Shown in pieces: positions 33,783 to 42,671 of a stretch of 64,000 nt of DNA. The position numbers were made by a program, and so were the translations under genes. Source of the DNA: Paractinoplanes brasiliensis (GTDB taxonomy: Bacteria > Actinomycetota > Actinomycetes > Mycobacteriales > Micromonosporaceae). The DNA lies in NCBI RefSeq assembly GCF_004362215.1, contig NZ_SNWR01000001.1:6058001-6122000 (forward strand), given 5' to 3'. Under the pieces are notes generated by a model that saw nothing but the letters and a program-made list of their open reading frames with translations, made no database searches and was not told the DNA's origin. Positions within the stretch are counted from its first letter, which is position 1, and each line of letters starts with the position of its first letter.

Positions 33783-35176
33783 TTTCTGGCTCCTTTGCTC
33801 ATGGTACGGAGGGCTAGCAGGGACAGTGTCGTCACGACGCCGGCGATGACCAGGGCGGTGACGTAAGCCGACTCGGCCGGGATGTCAGACCCGGCCGGAG
33901 TCCCGGCGGTGAGGACGGCGCCGCCGATCTGTGCGCCGGTGGCGAAGCCGAGCACCCGGATGACCAGGACCATGCTGGTGGCGGTGCCGGTGTTGCCCTG
34001 GTCGACCGAGGTGGCGGTCTTGATGACCAGCGCCGTGATGCAGGCGCCGTTGGCCAGGCTGATCAGCGCCTTGCCGACGACCAGATGCCAGACCTCGGTG
34101 TGGACGAGAGCCATGCCGATCAGGCCGGCTGTCATGAGCACGATGCCGGCGGCGACCACGGCGGTCGAGCCGAAGCGCCGCACCCCGAGCCCGCCCAGGG
34201 GTCCGCTGATCGCCGCCATCGCGGCGGCGGGCAACAGGTAGCGCCCGATGTCGGTGGGACTGGCTCCGAAGCCGTACCCGTCGCCGGACACCGCGAACAG
34301 CTGCGTAACCAGGTAGATCGACAGCGCGGCGCCGACGCAGGTGGCGAAGGTGACCACATAGGAGCGCCAGATCGCCGGCCGGGCCAGCAGGCGCAGGTCG
34401 AACATCGGCGTGGCCGTGCGGCGTTCGACGGCAACCCAGCCGGTCACGAAGATGGCCAGGAGCACGACGACGCCGATGAGCAGGAGGGGCTGGGAGCCCA
34501 TGTCGGGCGCCGTCGCGAGCCCGGCCATGAAGGTCAGCACGATGCCGCTCAGCAGCAGCATGCCGGGCCAGTCGATCCTGGCGTCGGTCCGGCTCGGTTG
34601 ATCGCCCGGCAACAGCCGGTGGACGAGTACGGTCGCCGCGACGATCGCCATGGTCGGGATCGCGAACATCCAGCGCCGCGACAGCCCTTCGGCGATGGGA
34701 CCGGCGATCAGCGTCCCCAGCATGCCGCCGCCGACGAAGAATCCGCTGACCACGCCGATGGCCACCGGGGACCGGTCGGCCGGGAGGAGCTTGCGCATCA
34801 GGATGAAGGAGAGCGGCATCGCGCCCACCATCGCGCCCTCCAGGGCCTGTCCGGCCAGCAGCACCGGGAGGTTCGGCGCGAGTGAGGACACCAGGCCGCC
34901 GGCCGTCACCACCACCATCAGCCAGATCATCACCCGTTTCCCGCCGTGGCGGTCGCCGAGGACGCCGGCGATGGGCGCGGTGAGGGCGCCGGTGATGAGC
35001 ATCGCGATGCTCAGCAGTGCGCCCTGGGCGGGGTCGATCCCGAGCTCGCGCTGCAACAGCGGGAGCGTCGGTGACACCACCGATTCGAGCGTGCCGAGGG
35101 CGCCGGCCAGGATACCTACGGCAGCGACGGCGGAGTTGCCGACGGTGCGAATCGGAGGAGCCGCGGGTGCGGTCAT
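33779..35176 (-). CDS. MFS transporter (DHA2-like drug exporter)
   Basis: 465 residues from ATG 35176, which overlaps the stop of the DUF1275 gene (ATGA). About 14 membrane helices. MFS motif A between helices 2 and 3: GVLGDRHGGKRVMIW. Helix 5 has the antiporter-like stretch GVVSGFFVGGGMLGTLIAGP. Proton-driven efflux is the family role. Its stop overlaps the TTG of the monooxygenase gene. Confidence 0.86.
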   Translation of the reverse strand: MTAPAAPPIRTVGNSAVAAVGILAGALGTLESVVSPTLPLLQRELGIDPAQGALLSIAMLITGALTAPIAGVLGDRHGGKRVMIWLMVVVTAGGLVSSLAPNLPVLLAGQALEGAMVGAMPLSFILMRKLLPADRSPVAIGVVSGFFVGGGMLGTLIAGPIAEGLSRRWMFAIPTMAIVAATVLVHRLLPGDQPSRTDARIDWPGMLLLSGIVLTFMAGLATAPDMGSQPLLLIGVVVLLAIFVTGWVAVERRTATPMFDLRLLARPAIWRSYVVTFATCVGAALSIYLVTQLFAVSGDGYGFGASPTDIGRYLLPAAAMAAISGPLGGLGVRRFGSTAVVAAGIVLMTAGLIGMALVHTEVWHLVVGKALISLANGACITALVIKTATSVDQGNTGTATSMVLVIRVLGFATGAQIGGAVLTAGTPAGSDIPAESAYVTALVIAGVVTTLSLLALRTMSKGARN

Positions 35177-35910
35177 GGACGTCCTGCCTTCTTTCGAGGG
35201 ATGTCGGCCGTGATCGCGGCGAGGCCCGGGACAGCCGGCCCGGTCGTGCCGGCCGGGTGGCCGGCGGAGGCGTGGCCGAGGACGGTCACCGCCAGCGCGA
35301 CCAGCGCTGCGGCGGCGACCGCGAGGCCTTCGTGCAGCTGGCTCAGCGCCGCGCCGGCGACCGCTCCGAGGGCGATGAGAGTGACGGCGGCGCCTCGGCG
35401 CAGTGCCGGTTGGCCGCGGCCGCCGCCCAGCCGCGAGTCCGCCGCGAGGCTGGTCAGCGTGGACGTGACAACCACGGTGGTGACGTCCTTGACGGCCAGG
35501 TGGCGTGCTGTCGCCGCCTGTACGCCCATGGCCAGTGCCAGCAACAACGCCATCGTCGCGCGGGCGGCCGGGGTGCCCGCCCCGAGCAAGGCCAGGCCGA
35601 GCGCCGTGCCGGCCAGAACCACTCCCACGACACTGAGCAGGCCCGTGCATCGGCGGCTCCAGCCGGGGCCGGCGAGGCGCAGCACGCGCCCGGCCACGGC
35701 AGCGCCGACCAGGAAGAACACCAGCGCCAGGACCGGTCCGAGCACGGGCAGATCCGTCGTGCCGGTGGCTGCCATGCCGAGGATGACCACGTTGCCGGTC
35801 ATGTTGCCGGCGAACACCTTGTCCAGGCTCAGGTATCCGACCGCGTCGACGATGCCGGTGGCGAAGGTGAGGGCGAGCATCAGGCCCACCGGCGTGACGA
35901 GCCGTCTCAT
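35173..35910 (-). CDS. DUF1275/YoaK-family membrane protein
   Basis: 245 residues, six predicted helices. Family hallmark near the start: ATGIVDAVGYLSLDKVFAGN followed by MTGN, where 'D-x3-Y-x7-F-x-G/A-NMTGN' is conserved in DUF1275. Function of the family is not established; often found near exporters. Start and stop both overlap the neighbouring genes by 4 bp, so it is translationally coupled to both. Confidence 0.85.
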   Translation of the reverse strand: MRRLVTPVGLMLALTFATGIVDAVGYLSLDKVFAGNMTGNVVILGMAATGTTDLPVLGPVLALVFFLVGAAVAGRVLRLAGPGWSRRCTGLLSVVGVVLAGTALGLALLGAGTPAARATMALLLALAMGVQAATARHLAVKDVTTVVVTSTLTSLAADSRLGGGRGQPALRRGAAVTLIALGAVAGAALSQLHEGLAVAAAALVALAVTVLGHASAGHPAGTTGPAVPGLAAITADIPRKKAGRP

Positions 35911-37685
35911 CGGCCCGCCGCGTAACCCTGGGCGCCGCGTGGGTTCGCCGCCGCCTGCAGGAGGCCGCTGTGCGGATCGCGGGTGACCACGGACAGCCGG
36001 CCGAGGCTCCACGGTCCGGAGACGGTCACGTCGTGGCCGCGGTCGCGCAGTGCGTCGATGACCGCTCGGCCCGCTCGCTCCTCGATCACCAGCCCGCCCG
36101 GTGTCCAGGTCCGCGGCCAGAACGAGCTCGGCATCGCGGTGGTGTGGAACGCGGGCGCGTCGATCGCCTCCTGCGGGTCCATCCCCAGGGCGAGGGTGCG
36201 TACGAGGTAGAGCAGTTGCCATTGGTCCTGCTGGTCGCCGCCCGGTGTGCCGAGCGCGGCGACGGGACTGCCGTCGCGCAGCAGCAGCGTCGGCGACAGG
36301 GTCGTCCGCGGCCGCCGACCCGGGGCCAGGCGCGTCGGGGCGGCCGGGTCCAGCCATGTCATCTGGAGCCGCGTGCCGAGTGCGAAACCGAGTTCCGGCA
36401 CCGCCGGGGAGGACTGCAGCCACCCGCCCGACGGCGTGGCGGAGATGATGTTGCCCCAGCGGTCGACGATGTCGATGTGACAGGTGTCGCCGCGGGTCTC
36501 GCCGGTCTGCTGCACGGTCGGTTCGCCCACGCCCTCGGCCCGGACCGAGGGCTGCCGGGCGATCAACGGCGGAGCGTACGGTGTGATGCCGATGTCACCG
36601 GGCCGGAACGCGGTCGATGCACCCGGGCCGATCAGGCCGGCGCGCTCCTTGCTGTACCGGGAGGACAGCAGCCGGTGCGCCACGGCCTCCGCGTCCGCCG
36701 GATCCCGATGCCCGTAGTACGCCTCCCGGTCGGCCATCGCCAGCTTCAAAGCCTCGATGATCGTGTGGACTCCTCCGGCGGTCGACGGATCGATCTGTGC
36801 GTCGTCGAAGTGGTCGAGAATGGTGAGGGCCTGCAGCAGCACGGGACCCTGGGACCACAGACCCGCCTTCGCCACCGTGACACCCCGGAACTCCGCGGTG
36901 ACCGGGGGCTCGACCGACGGCGTGAAGTCGGCGAAGTCGGCGGCGCTGAGCACGCCGGCGTGGTCGGTGCCCGAGGAGTGCCGATGTGGCGTCGCCGCGA
37001 ACTCGGCCACGGCGGTGGCCACGAAGCCGGTTCGCCAGGCGCGCCGGGCGGCGTCGATGCGGGCAGTCCGGGTGCCGCCGGCGCCCTCTGCGCAAAGCCG
37101 GCGCAGGGTCCGTGCGTAGACCGGGTTGACGACAGTATCGTGCGGTTGCGGGACTCGCCCTTCGGGCATCCACAGCGCGTACGACGTCGGCCAGTGCGTC
37201 CGGAAAAGATCCTCGACCGTGGCCAGGACGCGTGCCAATGGGGGTACGACCGGAACTCCACGCTCCGCGTAGTCGATCGCGTAGGCCAGGATGTCGGTGA
37301 GCTCCCAGGTACCGAACTCGGCGAGCAGCCACAGCCAGGAGTCGACGGCGCCCGGGACTGCGGCGGCCAGGGCGCCCGCGCCCGGGACATGGTCGAGTCC
37401 TTCGGCCCGGAAGTGCTCTATCGTCGCTGCCCGCGGAGCGTGGCCCTGTCCGGCCAGCACCAGCGGGGACGTTCCCGCCGCCGTTGCGAAGACGGCGACG
37501 AGATCGCCGCCCGGCCCGTTGAGATGGGGTTCGGCCACGTGCAGCACGAAGGCGCCGGCGGTCGCCGCGTCGAACGCATTGCCGCCCCGCTCCAGCACGG
37601 ACTGGGCCGTGGCGGAGGCCAGCCAGTGCGTCGACGCGCACATGCCGAACGATCCCCTCAGCGTGGGCCGGGTCTTGTCGGCCAT
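35907..37685 (-). CDS. gamma-glutamyltransferase-family N-terminal-nucleophile hydrolase
   Basis: 592 residues from ATG 37685. Ntn-hydrolase of the GGT family: GMCASTHWLASATAQSVLER, GGNAFDAATAGAFVLHV, then the processing site before Thr in GDTCHIDIVDRWGNIIS, PSGGWLQSSPAVP, RPRTTLSPTLLL and GTPGGDQQDQW. Self-cleavage would make a large and a small subunit with Thr as nucleophile. No signal peptide, so cytoplasmic. The GGDQQDQW version belongs to a 'GGT-family protein' branch whose substrates need not be glutathione. Second gene of the operon. Confidence 0.88.
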   Translation of the reverse strand: MADKTRPTLRGSFGMCASTHWLASATAQSVLERGGNAFDAATAGAFVLHVAEPHLNGPGGDLVAVFATAAGTSPLVLAGQGHAPRAATIEHFRAEGLDHVPGAGALAAAVPGAVDSWLWLLAEFGTWELTDILAYAIDYAERGVPVVPPLARVLATVEDLFRTHWPTSYALWMPEGRVPQPHDTVVNPVYARTLRRLCAEGAGGTRTARIDAARRAWRTGFVATAVAEFAATPHRHSSGTDHAGVLSAADFADFTPSVEPPVTAEFRGVTVAKAGLWSQGPVLLQALTILDHFDDAQIDPSTAGGVHTIIEALKLAMADREAYYGHRDPADAEAVAHRLLSSRYSKERAGLIGPGASTAFRPGDIGITPYAPPLIARQPSVRAEGVGEPTVQQTGETRGDTCHIDIVDRWGNIISATPSGGWLQSSPAVPELGFALGTRLQMTWLDPAAPTRLAPGRRPRTTLSPTLLLRDGSPVAALGTPGGDQQDQWQLLYLVRTLALGMDPQEAIDAPAFHTTAMPSSFWPRTWTPGGLVIEERAGRAVIDALRDRGHDVTVSGPWSLGRLSVVTRDPHSGLLQAAANPRGAQGYAAGR

Positions 37686-37704
37686 GTCCGTCACCTCCCG
37701 TTCC

Positions 37705-38814
37705 TCATCGCGCGTGGTGGGCGGCGTGATGGGCGGCCAGGACGTCGCCGCCGAAGTCTGTCTCCGGGTCCCGCCACACCGCGTGCGCGTGGTTGACCCC
37801 GCGATGGACGTTGGTCCACTCGATGAGGAGCCGCGGGCCCTGCAGGCGGTAGTAGTGCGGCTGGCCCGCCGTGGTCGAGCCGGCCCAGGCGAGGTGCACA
37901 GCGTCCAGCGCCTTCGGGTCGTTGTAACGGGGCAGTGGCGATATCCCGCCCGGCACGCGGTCGAGGTAGGTGCCGAGCAGTGCCCGCAGCAGCTCGCGCT
38001 GAGCGGCGTCGAGCTCGGCGCCCGGCACGCCCTTGGGCGTAGGGGTGAGGGCCAGCGCCCGCTGGTCCGCACCGGCGAGGCCGGTGGCCGGTTCGTCGGC
38101 ACGGTCCGGCACGTGCGGGCCCGGGCGCCAGAGTTCGCGGCGCTTCACCACGCGGCCGCCGATCCGGGTGCTGTTGCCCGCCACAATGTCGTTCGGGGCG
38201 CGCGCCAGCAGCACCGCGTGGGCGGGGTCGGGGCGCAGGGAGCGGACCAGCTCGCGGGCCAGGTCCTCGGCCGTTCCCAGCGGACGCAGCGTCGCTCCGC
38301 CCAGGAGCGGGGAAACGGCCGGGTCGGCGCCGAGGAAGCACGGCGTGGTCGCGACGACGCGCCCGTCGACCACGAGGTAGTTGAGCGAGACGTGGTGGCC
38401 GCCGAACCGCCATCCCCACGGTTGGGTTCCGCCGGGCTCGCCGAAGACCCGCAGGTAGTACATGCCCGGGTCGCGGGTGCGCTCCCGGCCCCAGTGCACC
38501 GAGAAGCCCTCGACGCGGTCGAGTACGTTCTCCAGGCCGAGCACGGTGGCGACGGTGGTGTACCCGGCTTCGGAAAGCCCGCTCGCGACAAGCCGCATCA
38601 CCAGCCGGTGCTGGACGGGGTGCTGCTGGTGGAAGGTGAGCCCGCCGTGATCGGTGGGCGTGTAGAACCAGCGGGTACGTTCGGCCTCGGCCACGCCGCC
38701 GGCGCTCGGCGCCGGCCCGACCGCCACCGTGCGCTGGTCCGCGTCCAAGGAGTCCAGCCACGCCTGGGCTGCCTCGGCCATCCGGTCCGCGACCTCGCGG
38801 GCGACGTCGGTCAT
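37705..38814 (-). CDS. DUF3500-family protein
   Basis: 369 residues from ATG 38814. DUF3500 marks: WFYTPTDHGGLTFHQQHPVQ, LRVFGEPGGTQPWGWRFGGH with HHVSLNYLV, and the end WTNVHRGVNHAHAVWRD then ETDFGGDVL. Family function is unknown; conserved His and Trp suggest a hydrolase or binding role. The GGT-like gene follows after 19 bp. First intact gene of the operon; a broken hydrolase gene sits between it and the promoter. Confidence 0.85.
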   Translation of the reverse strand: MTDVAREVADRMAEAAQAWLDSLDADQRTVAVGPAPSAGGVAEAERTRWFYTPTDHGGLTFHQQHPVQHRLVMRLVASGLSEAGYTTVATVLGLENVLDRVEGFSVHWGRERTRDPGMYYLRVFGEPGGTQPWGWRFGGHHVSLNYLVVDGRVVATTPCFLGADPAVSPLLGGATLRPLGTAEDLARELVRSLRPDPAHAVLLARAPNDIVAGNSTRIGGRVVKRRELWRPGPHVPDRADEPATGLAGADQRALALTPTPKGVPGAELDAAQRELLRALLGTYLDRVPGGISPLPRYNDPKALDAVHLAWAGSTTAGQPHYYRLQGPRLLIEWTNVHRGVNHAHAVWRDPETDFGGDVLAAHHAAHHAR

Positions 38815-38869
38815 CGCCCGCGCGCGCCTGACATCAAGGCCCGCCGGCCGTGGGCCTGCGTCGCGCTGC

Positions 38870-39062
38870 TCACCGCGAGGCCATTTCGAGGAACTCGCGC
38901 ACCCAGAGGGCGATCGTGTGCGGGAACTCCGGCGCGATCGCGTGTCACCCACCCTCGATCGAACGCAGTCGGGCGTCGGGAATCCGTTGCTCCATCAAGA
39001 TGGCGCCCCTGTATGGCGCCGGCCGGTCCGCCGTGCCGCGGTCTGCCTGTTGTCCTAGCCAC
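38870..39062 (-). pseudogene. alpha/beta hydrolase, only the two ends left
   Basis: On the minus strand an AAGGAG ribosome-binding site and GTG 39062 open a reading frame, but within 15 codons the sequence is already the C-terminal end of an alpha/beta hydrolase: ILMEQRIPDARLRSIEGG, frameshift, then AIAPEFPHTIALWVREFLEM. The catalytic His would have sat at the frameshift (GGGH). It was probably the first gene of the DUF3500/GGT operon. Confidence 0.6.
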
Positions 39063-39096
39063 TGCTGACTCCTTGTCACGTAGTGAAGAGTCGACC

Positions 39097-39119
39097 TTAT
39101 TTGAGATGGTCCTATCATA
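39097..39119 (-). promoter_or_regulatory. promoter with operator-like motif for the DUF3500/GGT operon
   Basis: Minus strand: -10 hexamer TATGAT (39119-39114), followed 6 bp later by ATCTCAAATAA (39107-39097), about where transcription would start. The same 11-mer ATCTCAAATAA occurs at 47408-47418 upstream of rraA. The first ribosome-binding site is 25 bp further on. No good -35 was seen. An operator over the start site fits repression. Confidence 0.5.
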
Positions 39120-39331
39120 TATGCCTTGCGAGAAAGCCGAACCGCAGGGCGGAGGCGGATCGCCTGTGGGCAACACGGTCGCCCGTCTGGGAAAGGTGTG
39201 CGCGGCAGAGGCGAGAGCACCGGATGAGCGGCTGGGTTCCAGGCAGCGAGTCTTCGCCGATGCCGCGCGATCTCAGCCCGAAGCCATCAGCGCGCTGCCC
39301 GTCGCGGCGGCGATAAATGTATTGAGCCCGG

Positions 39332-39357
39332 TCTCAAATGCGATATATACCTCAGAT
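39332..39357. promoter_or_regulatory. further copies of the TCTCANAT motif
   Basis: TCTCAAAT at 39332-39339 and CCTCAGAT (one mismatch) at 39350-39357, in an AT-rich patch 230 bp upstream of the operon promoter and about 70-90 bp from the end of the converging ABC permease gene. Confidence 0.35.
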
Positions 39358-39424
39358 CAGAGAGACCAAAAGCCACATGGCGTTCGGGCGCAGAGATCGC
39401 TGATACGAACCGCTCCACCGAGGG

Positions 39425-41677
39425 CTATTCGAGGGCGAGTGCCGCCTCGGCCGGCCGGTTACGCGTCACCTGCCATGCGGGCAGGAGCATGGCTCCGAGC
39501 GTCAGCAGCGCGGCGAGTGTGGCTGTCGACAGGTAGATCCACGGGGACCCGGCCGGTAGGGCGGAGCCGAGGCGCTTGAGGCTGACCGGCACGAGGATCC
39601 CGGTCACGGCAGCGGTGCCCAGCGCGATGCCGCCGGCGGCCAGGATCGCGCCCTCCAGGCCGACCATCCGCATCACCTGGCCACGAGTCGAGCCGGCGAG
39701 CCGCTGCAGCCCGAACTCCCGCCGCCTCGCCGCCGTGCTCGACACCAAGGTGTTGATCACCGTGATCGCCGCGTACCCCGCGATCATGAGCACCATGATG
39801 TAGATCGCGAAGTTGGCGGTCTTCTTCTGCTCGTCAAACTCCGTCAACAGGACGTCGCGGCCAGTCACTGCCAGTCCCGCCTCGGCGGAGGTCACCTTGG
39901 TCAGCTCCGCCACCAACTGCTCGGGGGTGATGTTCCCGTCAGAATTGACCAGGATGCGCGTCGCATGTCCCTCGGTGGTGTGGGCGGCCAGGGTGTCGGC
40001 GGGGAGCAACAGGGTGTTGTAGTCGTCCGGGGCGGAGAACAGCGCGGCTACTCGCAGGTCGAGAGGGGTGTTGTCGCCCATCCGCAGTTTGATCGTGTCG
40101 CCGACGTCGACGCCGAGCTTGTCGGCGTGCTGGTCCTCGATCGCGATCGTTTCGTCGTGCAGGTCGGAGATGCGGCCCGCGGTGACCTTGACTGGCGTGA
40201 TGGCGTCGGCGCCGGCGGCGGTGACGCCCTGCAGGGTCCAGCCCTCGTTCATCGGCGAGCGGTCCTTCGGACTCTCGATGAAGCCGACACTGTCGATGTG
40301 CTCCGAGGCGCCGGCGACGCTCGGCAGATCGCTGATCCGTTCCAGCAGGCCCGCGTCGAGGCGGTCCTGAGTGGTCACCACAGCGTCGGCGACCAGGTTG
40401 TCCGCGAAACTTCGCCGATCAGCCTCGTCGCTCGTCGCCTGGAGGTACAGCATCCCGGTCGACACCGCGGTGAGCAGGATGACCGGCCCCATGACGGCCG
40501 CCAGCCGGCCGCTGCGCCCACGTGCGTTGAGCACAGCGAGCTGGCCGGTCACGCCACCCAACGCGCGCACGGGCCACTGCACGGCAAAGGTCGTGACCTT
40601 CGTCAGCACGGGTGCCAGCAACGCGAACCCGATAGCGAGCAGGATCACGGCGGGCGCGGCGGTGGCCGGCGAGAGCGGTCCACTCATCACGGCGATTGTC
40701 ACGATGGTCAGGGCCATCCCACCGGCGAGGACGATCACCGCCAGCAGCAAGCGTCCGGCGCCGATCAGCTTGCCTTCGACAGAGACCTCCGCGAGCGCCT
40801 GGGTCGGCTTGACGCGCGACGCCCTTCTGCCGGCACCCAAGGCGCCGGCCACGGCCGCGAGGATCGCCACCGCCATGGCGGCCACGGTGGGGATCCAGCC
40901 CTGGTGGAAGGCCACGCCGTCCGCGGCGATCCCGCGCTCGGCGAGCTGCTCGAACACGAACTCGCCCAGGAACCGGCCCGGGAAGGAGGCTAGTGCGGTG
41001 GCTAGTAGGGACAGCAGCAGCGTCTCGCGAAGGATCAGCCGGCGCAGTTGGCGGGGTGTCGCGCCCACGGCTCGCAGCAGCGCCAGGTCCTGCTGGCGCT
41101 GGGCGATCGAGAGGGCGAGCATGGAAGCCACCCCGAAGATGGACACCAGGATCGCGAAGGCGGTGAGGATTCCGGCCAGGCCCATCACCGTGACGCCGCT
41201 CTCCCTGGCCTCGCGCAGTTCGGCCTGCCCCCGTTGGTCACCGACCAGGGTGACGGTCGTGGCATCCAACTCGGCGTCGATCCGCTTCCGGAGCTCGCTG
41301 ATGTCCACTCCGGGATCGGCCACCACACCGATCGCGTCGACCGTGCCCGCCCGCGGGACACCCTCGAAGACGAATCTCTCGGTCTTTCGCACACCAGGCA
41401 GCGCCGCGATCGTGTCCGCCAGCCCCGCCTCGATACGGACCCGCTCGGGCAGGATCGGAGGTTCGTCGGGGTCGCCACCGGAGTCGTGGTACTCCTGGTC
41501 GCCGGCGACGACGACGTCGGCCGAGGCAAGCTGTCGGGGAGGAACATCTGTACGAATGCTGGTCTCGATCAGGCCGCCACAAGCCATCATGATGGCAGCC
41601 GCGAAGAACATGGCCAAAAACGCCGCCACGAACATGCCCGCGCGAAACCGCAGGGTGCGCAATGCGAACGCCAGCAT
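39425..41677 (-). CDS. ABC transporter permease, FtsX/MacB type
   Basis: 750 residues. One N-terminal helix (AGMFVAAFLAMFFAAAIMMA), an extracytoplasmic MacB-like domain, then FtsX blocks: three helices around 170-300 (ILTAFAILVSIFGVASMLAL..., with QRQQDLALLRAVGATPRQLR), two central helices, a second extracytoplasmic domain, and a C-terminal FtsX block (VINTLVSSTAARRREFGLQR). Such exporters move or sense peptides and lipids. Start overlaps the ATPase stop by one base (TGATG). Divergent from a two-component system, a common arrangement for peptide resistance. Confidence 0.9.
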   Translation of the reverse strand: MLAFALRTLRFRAGMFVAAFLAMFFAAAIMMACGGLIETSIRTDVPPRQLASADVVVAGDQEYHDSGGDPDEPPILPERVRIEAGLADTIAALPGVRKTERFVFEGVPRAGTVDAIGVVADPGVDISELRKRIDAELDATTVTLVGDQRGQAELREARESGVTVMGLAGILTAFAILVSIFGVASMLALSIAQRQQDLALLRAVGATPRQLRRLILRETLLLSLLATALASFPGRFLGEFVFEQLAERGIAADGVAFHQGWIPTVAAMAVAILAAVAGALGAGRRASRVKPTQALAEVSVEGKLIGAGRLLLAVIVLAGGMALTIVTIAVMSGPLSPATAAPAVILLAIGFALLAPVLTKVTTFAVQWPVRALGGVTGQLAVLNARGRSGRLAAVMGPVILLTAVSTGMLYLQATSDEADRRSFADNLVADAVVTTQDRLDAGLLERISDLPSVAGASEHIDSVGFIESPKDRSPMNEGWTLQGVTAAGADAITPVKVTAGRISDLHDETIAIEDQHADKLGVDVGDTIKLRMGDNTPLDLRVAALFSAPDDYNTLLLPADTLAAHTTEGHATRILVNSDGNITPEQLVAELTKVTSAEAGLAVTGRDVLLTEFDEQKKTANFAIYIMVLMIAGYAAITVINTLVSSTAARRREFGLQRLAGSTRGQVMRMVGLEGAILAAGGIALGTAAVTGILVPVSLKRLGSALPAGSPWIYLSTATLAALLTLGAMLLPAWQVTRNRPAEAALALE

Positions 41678-42477
41678 CAGCGCTGCCCTCCCCGGCTCGT
41701 GGCCAACCGCGGGAGAGGGCCTTCGTTGGCGAACGCACCCAGGTGGGTCATCCGGTCGGCCACGGATTGAGGTGTCGGCGAGCGCAGCTCACCGGCCAGG
41801 CGCCCGTCGGCCAGAAACAGGACGCGATCGGCGTACGACGCGGCGACCGGATCGTGGGTCACCATCACGATCGTCTGGCCGGCCGTCTGCGATGCCTCCC
41901 GCAGCAGCGTGAGAATGTCGCGTGCGGTCCTGGTGTCCAGCGCGCCGGTCGGCTCGTCCGCGAAGATGACCGCGGGGTCACTGACCAACGCCCGAGCGAT
42001 GGCGACCCGCTGCTGCTGCCCACCGGACAGCTCCGCCGGACGGTGGTTGCTTCGATCAGCCAGGCCAACCTGTTCCAGGATGTTCGAAACCCGGCCCTGA
42101 GCCGGCTTGCGGCCGGCGAGCCGCAGCGGCAACGTCACGTTCTGCCGTACGGTCAGGACCGGCAGCAGGTTGAACGCCTGGAAGACGAAGCCGATCCGGT
42201 CCCGCCGCAGCTTCGTCAACTCGCTCTCGTTCATCTCGCTGAGCTCATGCTCCTCGATCAGAACCGAACCCGACGTCGGCTGATCCAACCCGGCCGCGCA
42301 CTGCAGCAGAGTGCTTTTGCCGGAGCCCGAAGGCCCCATGATCGCCGTAAACGTTCCTCGAACGAACCGCGTCGTCACGCCATCGAGCGCCACCACCTGG
42401 TTGTCGCGCCGTCCGTAGACCTTGCGCACAGCCGTCAGCCGCACCGCATCAGTCGTGTCTCCGGTGTTATCCAACAT
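41677..42477 (-). CDS. ABC transporter ATP-binding protein, MacB/LolD type
   Basis: 266 residues from ATG 42477. Walker A GPSGSGKSTLL, Q-loop FVFQAFNLLPVLTVRQNV, signature LSGGQQQRVAIARAL, Walker B VIFADEPTGALD, switch His in VTHDP. Energises the FtsX-type permease encoded next. Length is slightly above the usual 230-250 because of a C-terminal tail. Confidence 0.93.
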   Translation of the reverse strand: MLDNTGDTTDAVRLTAVRKVYGRRDNQVVALDGVTTRFVRGTFTAIMGPSGSGKSTLLQCAAGLDQPTSGSVLIEEHELSEMNESELTKLRRDRIGFVFQAFNLLPVLTVRQNVTLPLRLAGRKPAQGRVSNILEQVGLADRSNHRPAELSGGQQQRVAIARALVSDPAVIFADEPTGALDTRTARDILTLLREASQTAGQTIVMVTHDPVAASYADRVLFLADGRLAGELRSPTPQSVADRMTHLGAFANEGPLPRLATSRGGQR

Positions 42478-42671
42478 TCTTCCCGCCGGACAGCCGTCCG
42501 ACCCGGTGCCGGACGATTCAGTAACCACCCTGTCGTCCACGGCGGCGCCGCACATCGTTTGGCCACACCGTCTCCGCCTGGTGCGCGCGGACCAGACCGG
42601 AACCGCTTCTGGTGCAGATGCACTACACGCATGGCCCGTGTCCGGGGGTGGCCGTCCCGTAGCCTGACCGT

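Larger units (their letters stand above)
39063..39424. other. AT-richer promoter region between the DUF3500 operon and the ABC permease gene
   Basis: About 360 bases with two AT-rich patches (39095-39125 and 39310-39365) that stand out from the GC-rich surroundings. Both carry copies of a TCTCANAT-type motif. No gene supported. Confidence 0.5.

Noticed and set aside
35970..37796. Long plus-strand open frame of about 600 codons
   Set aside because: Shadow of the gamma-glutamyltransferase-like gene on the minus strand; sequence is low-complexity Gly/Arg without motifs.
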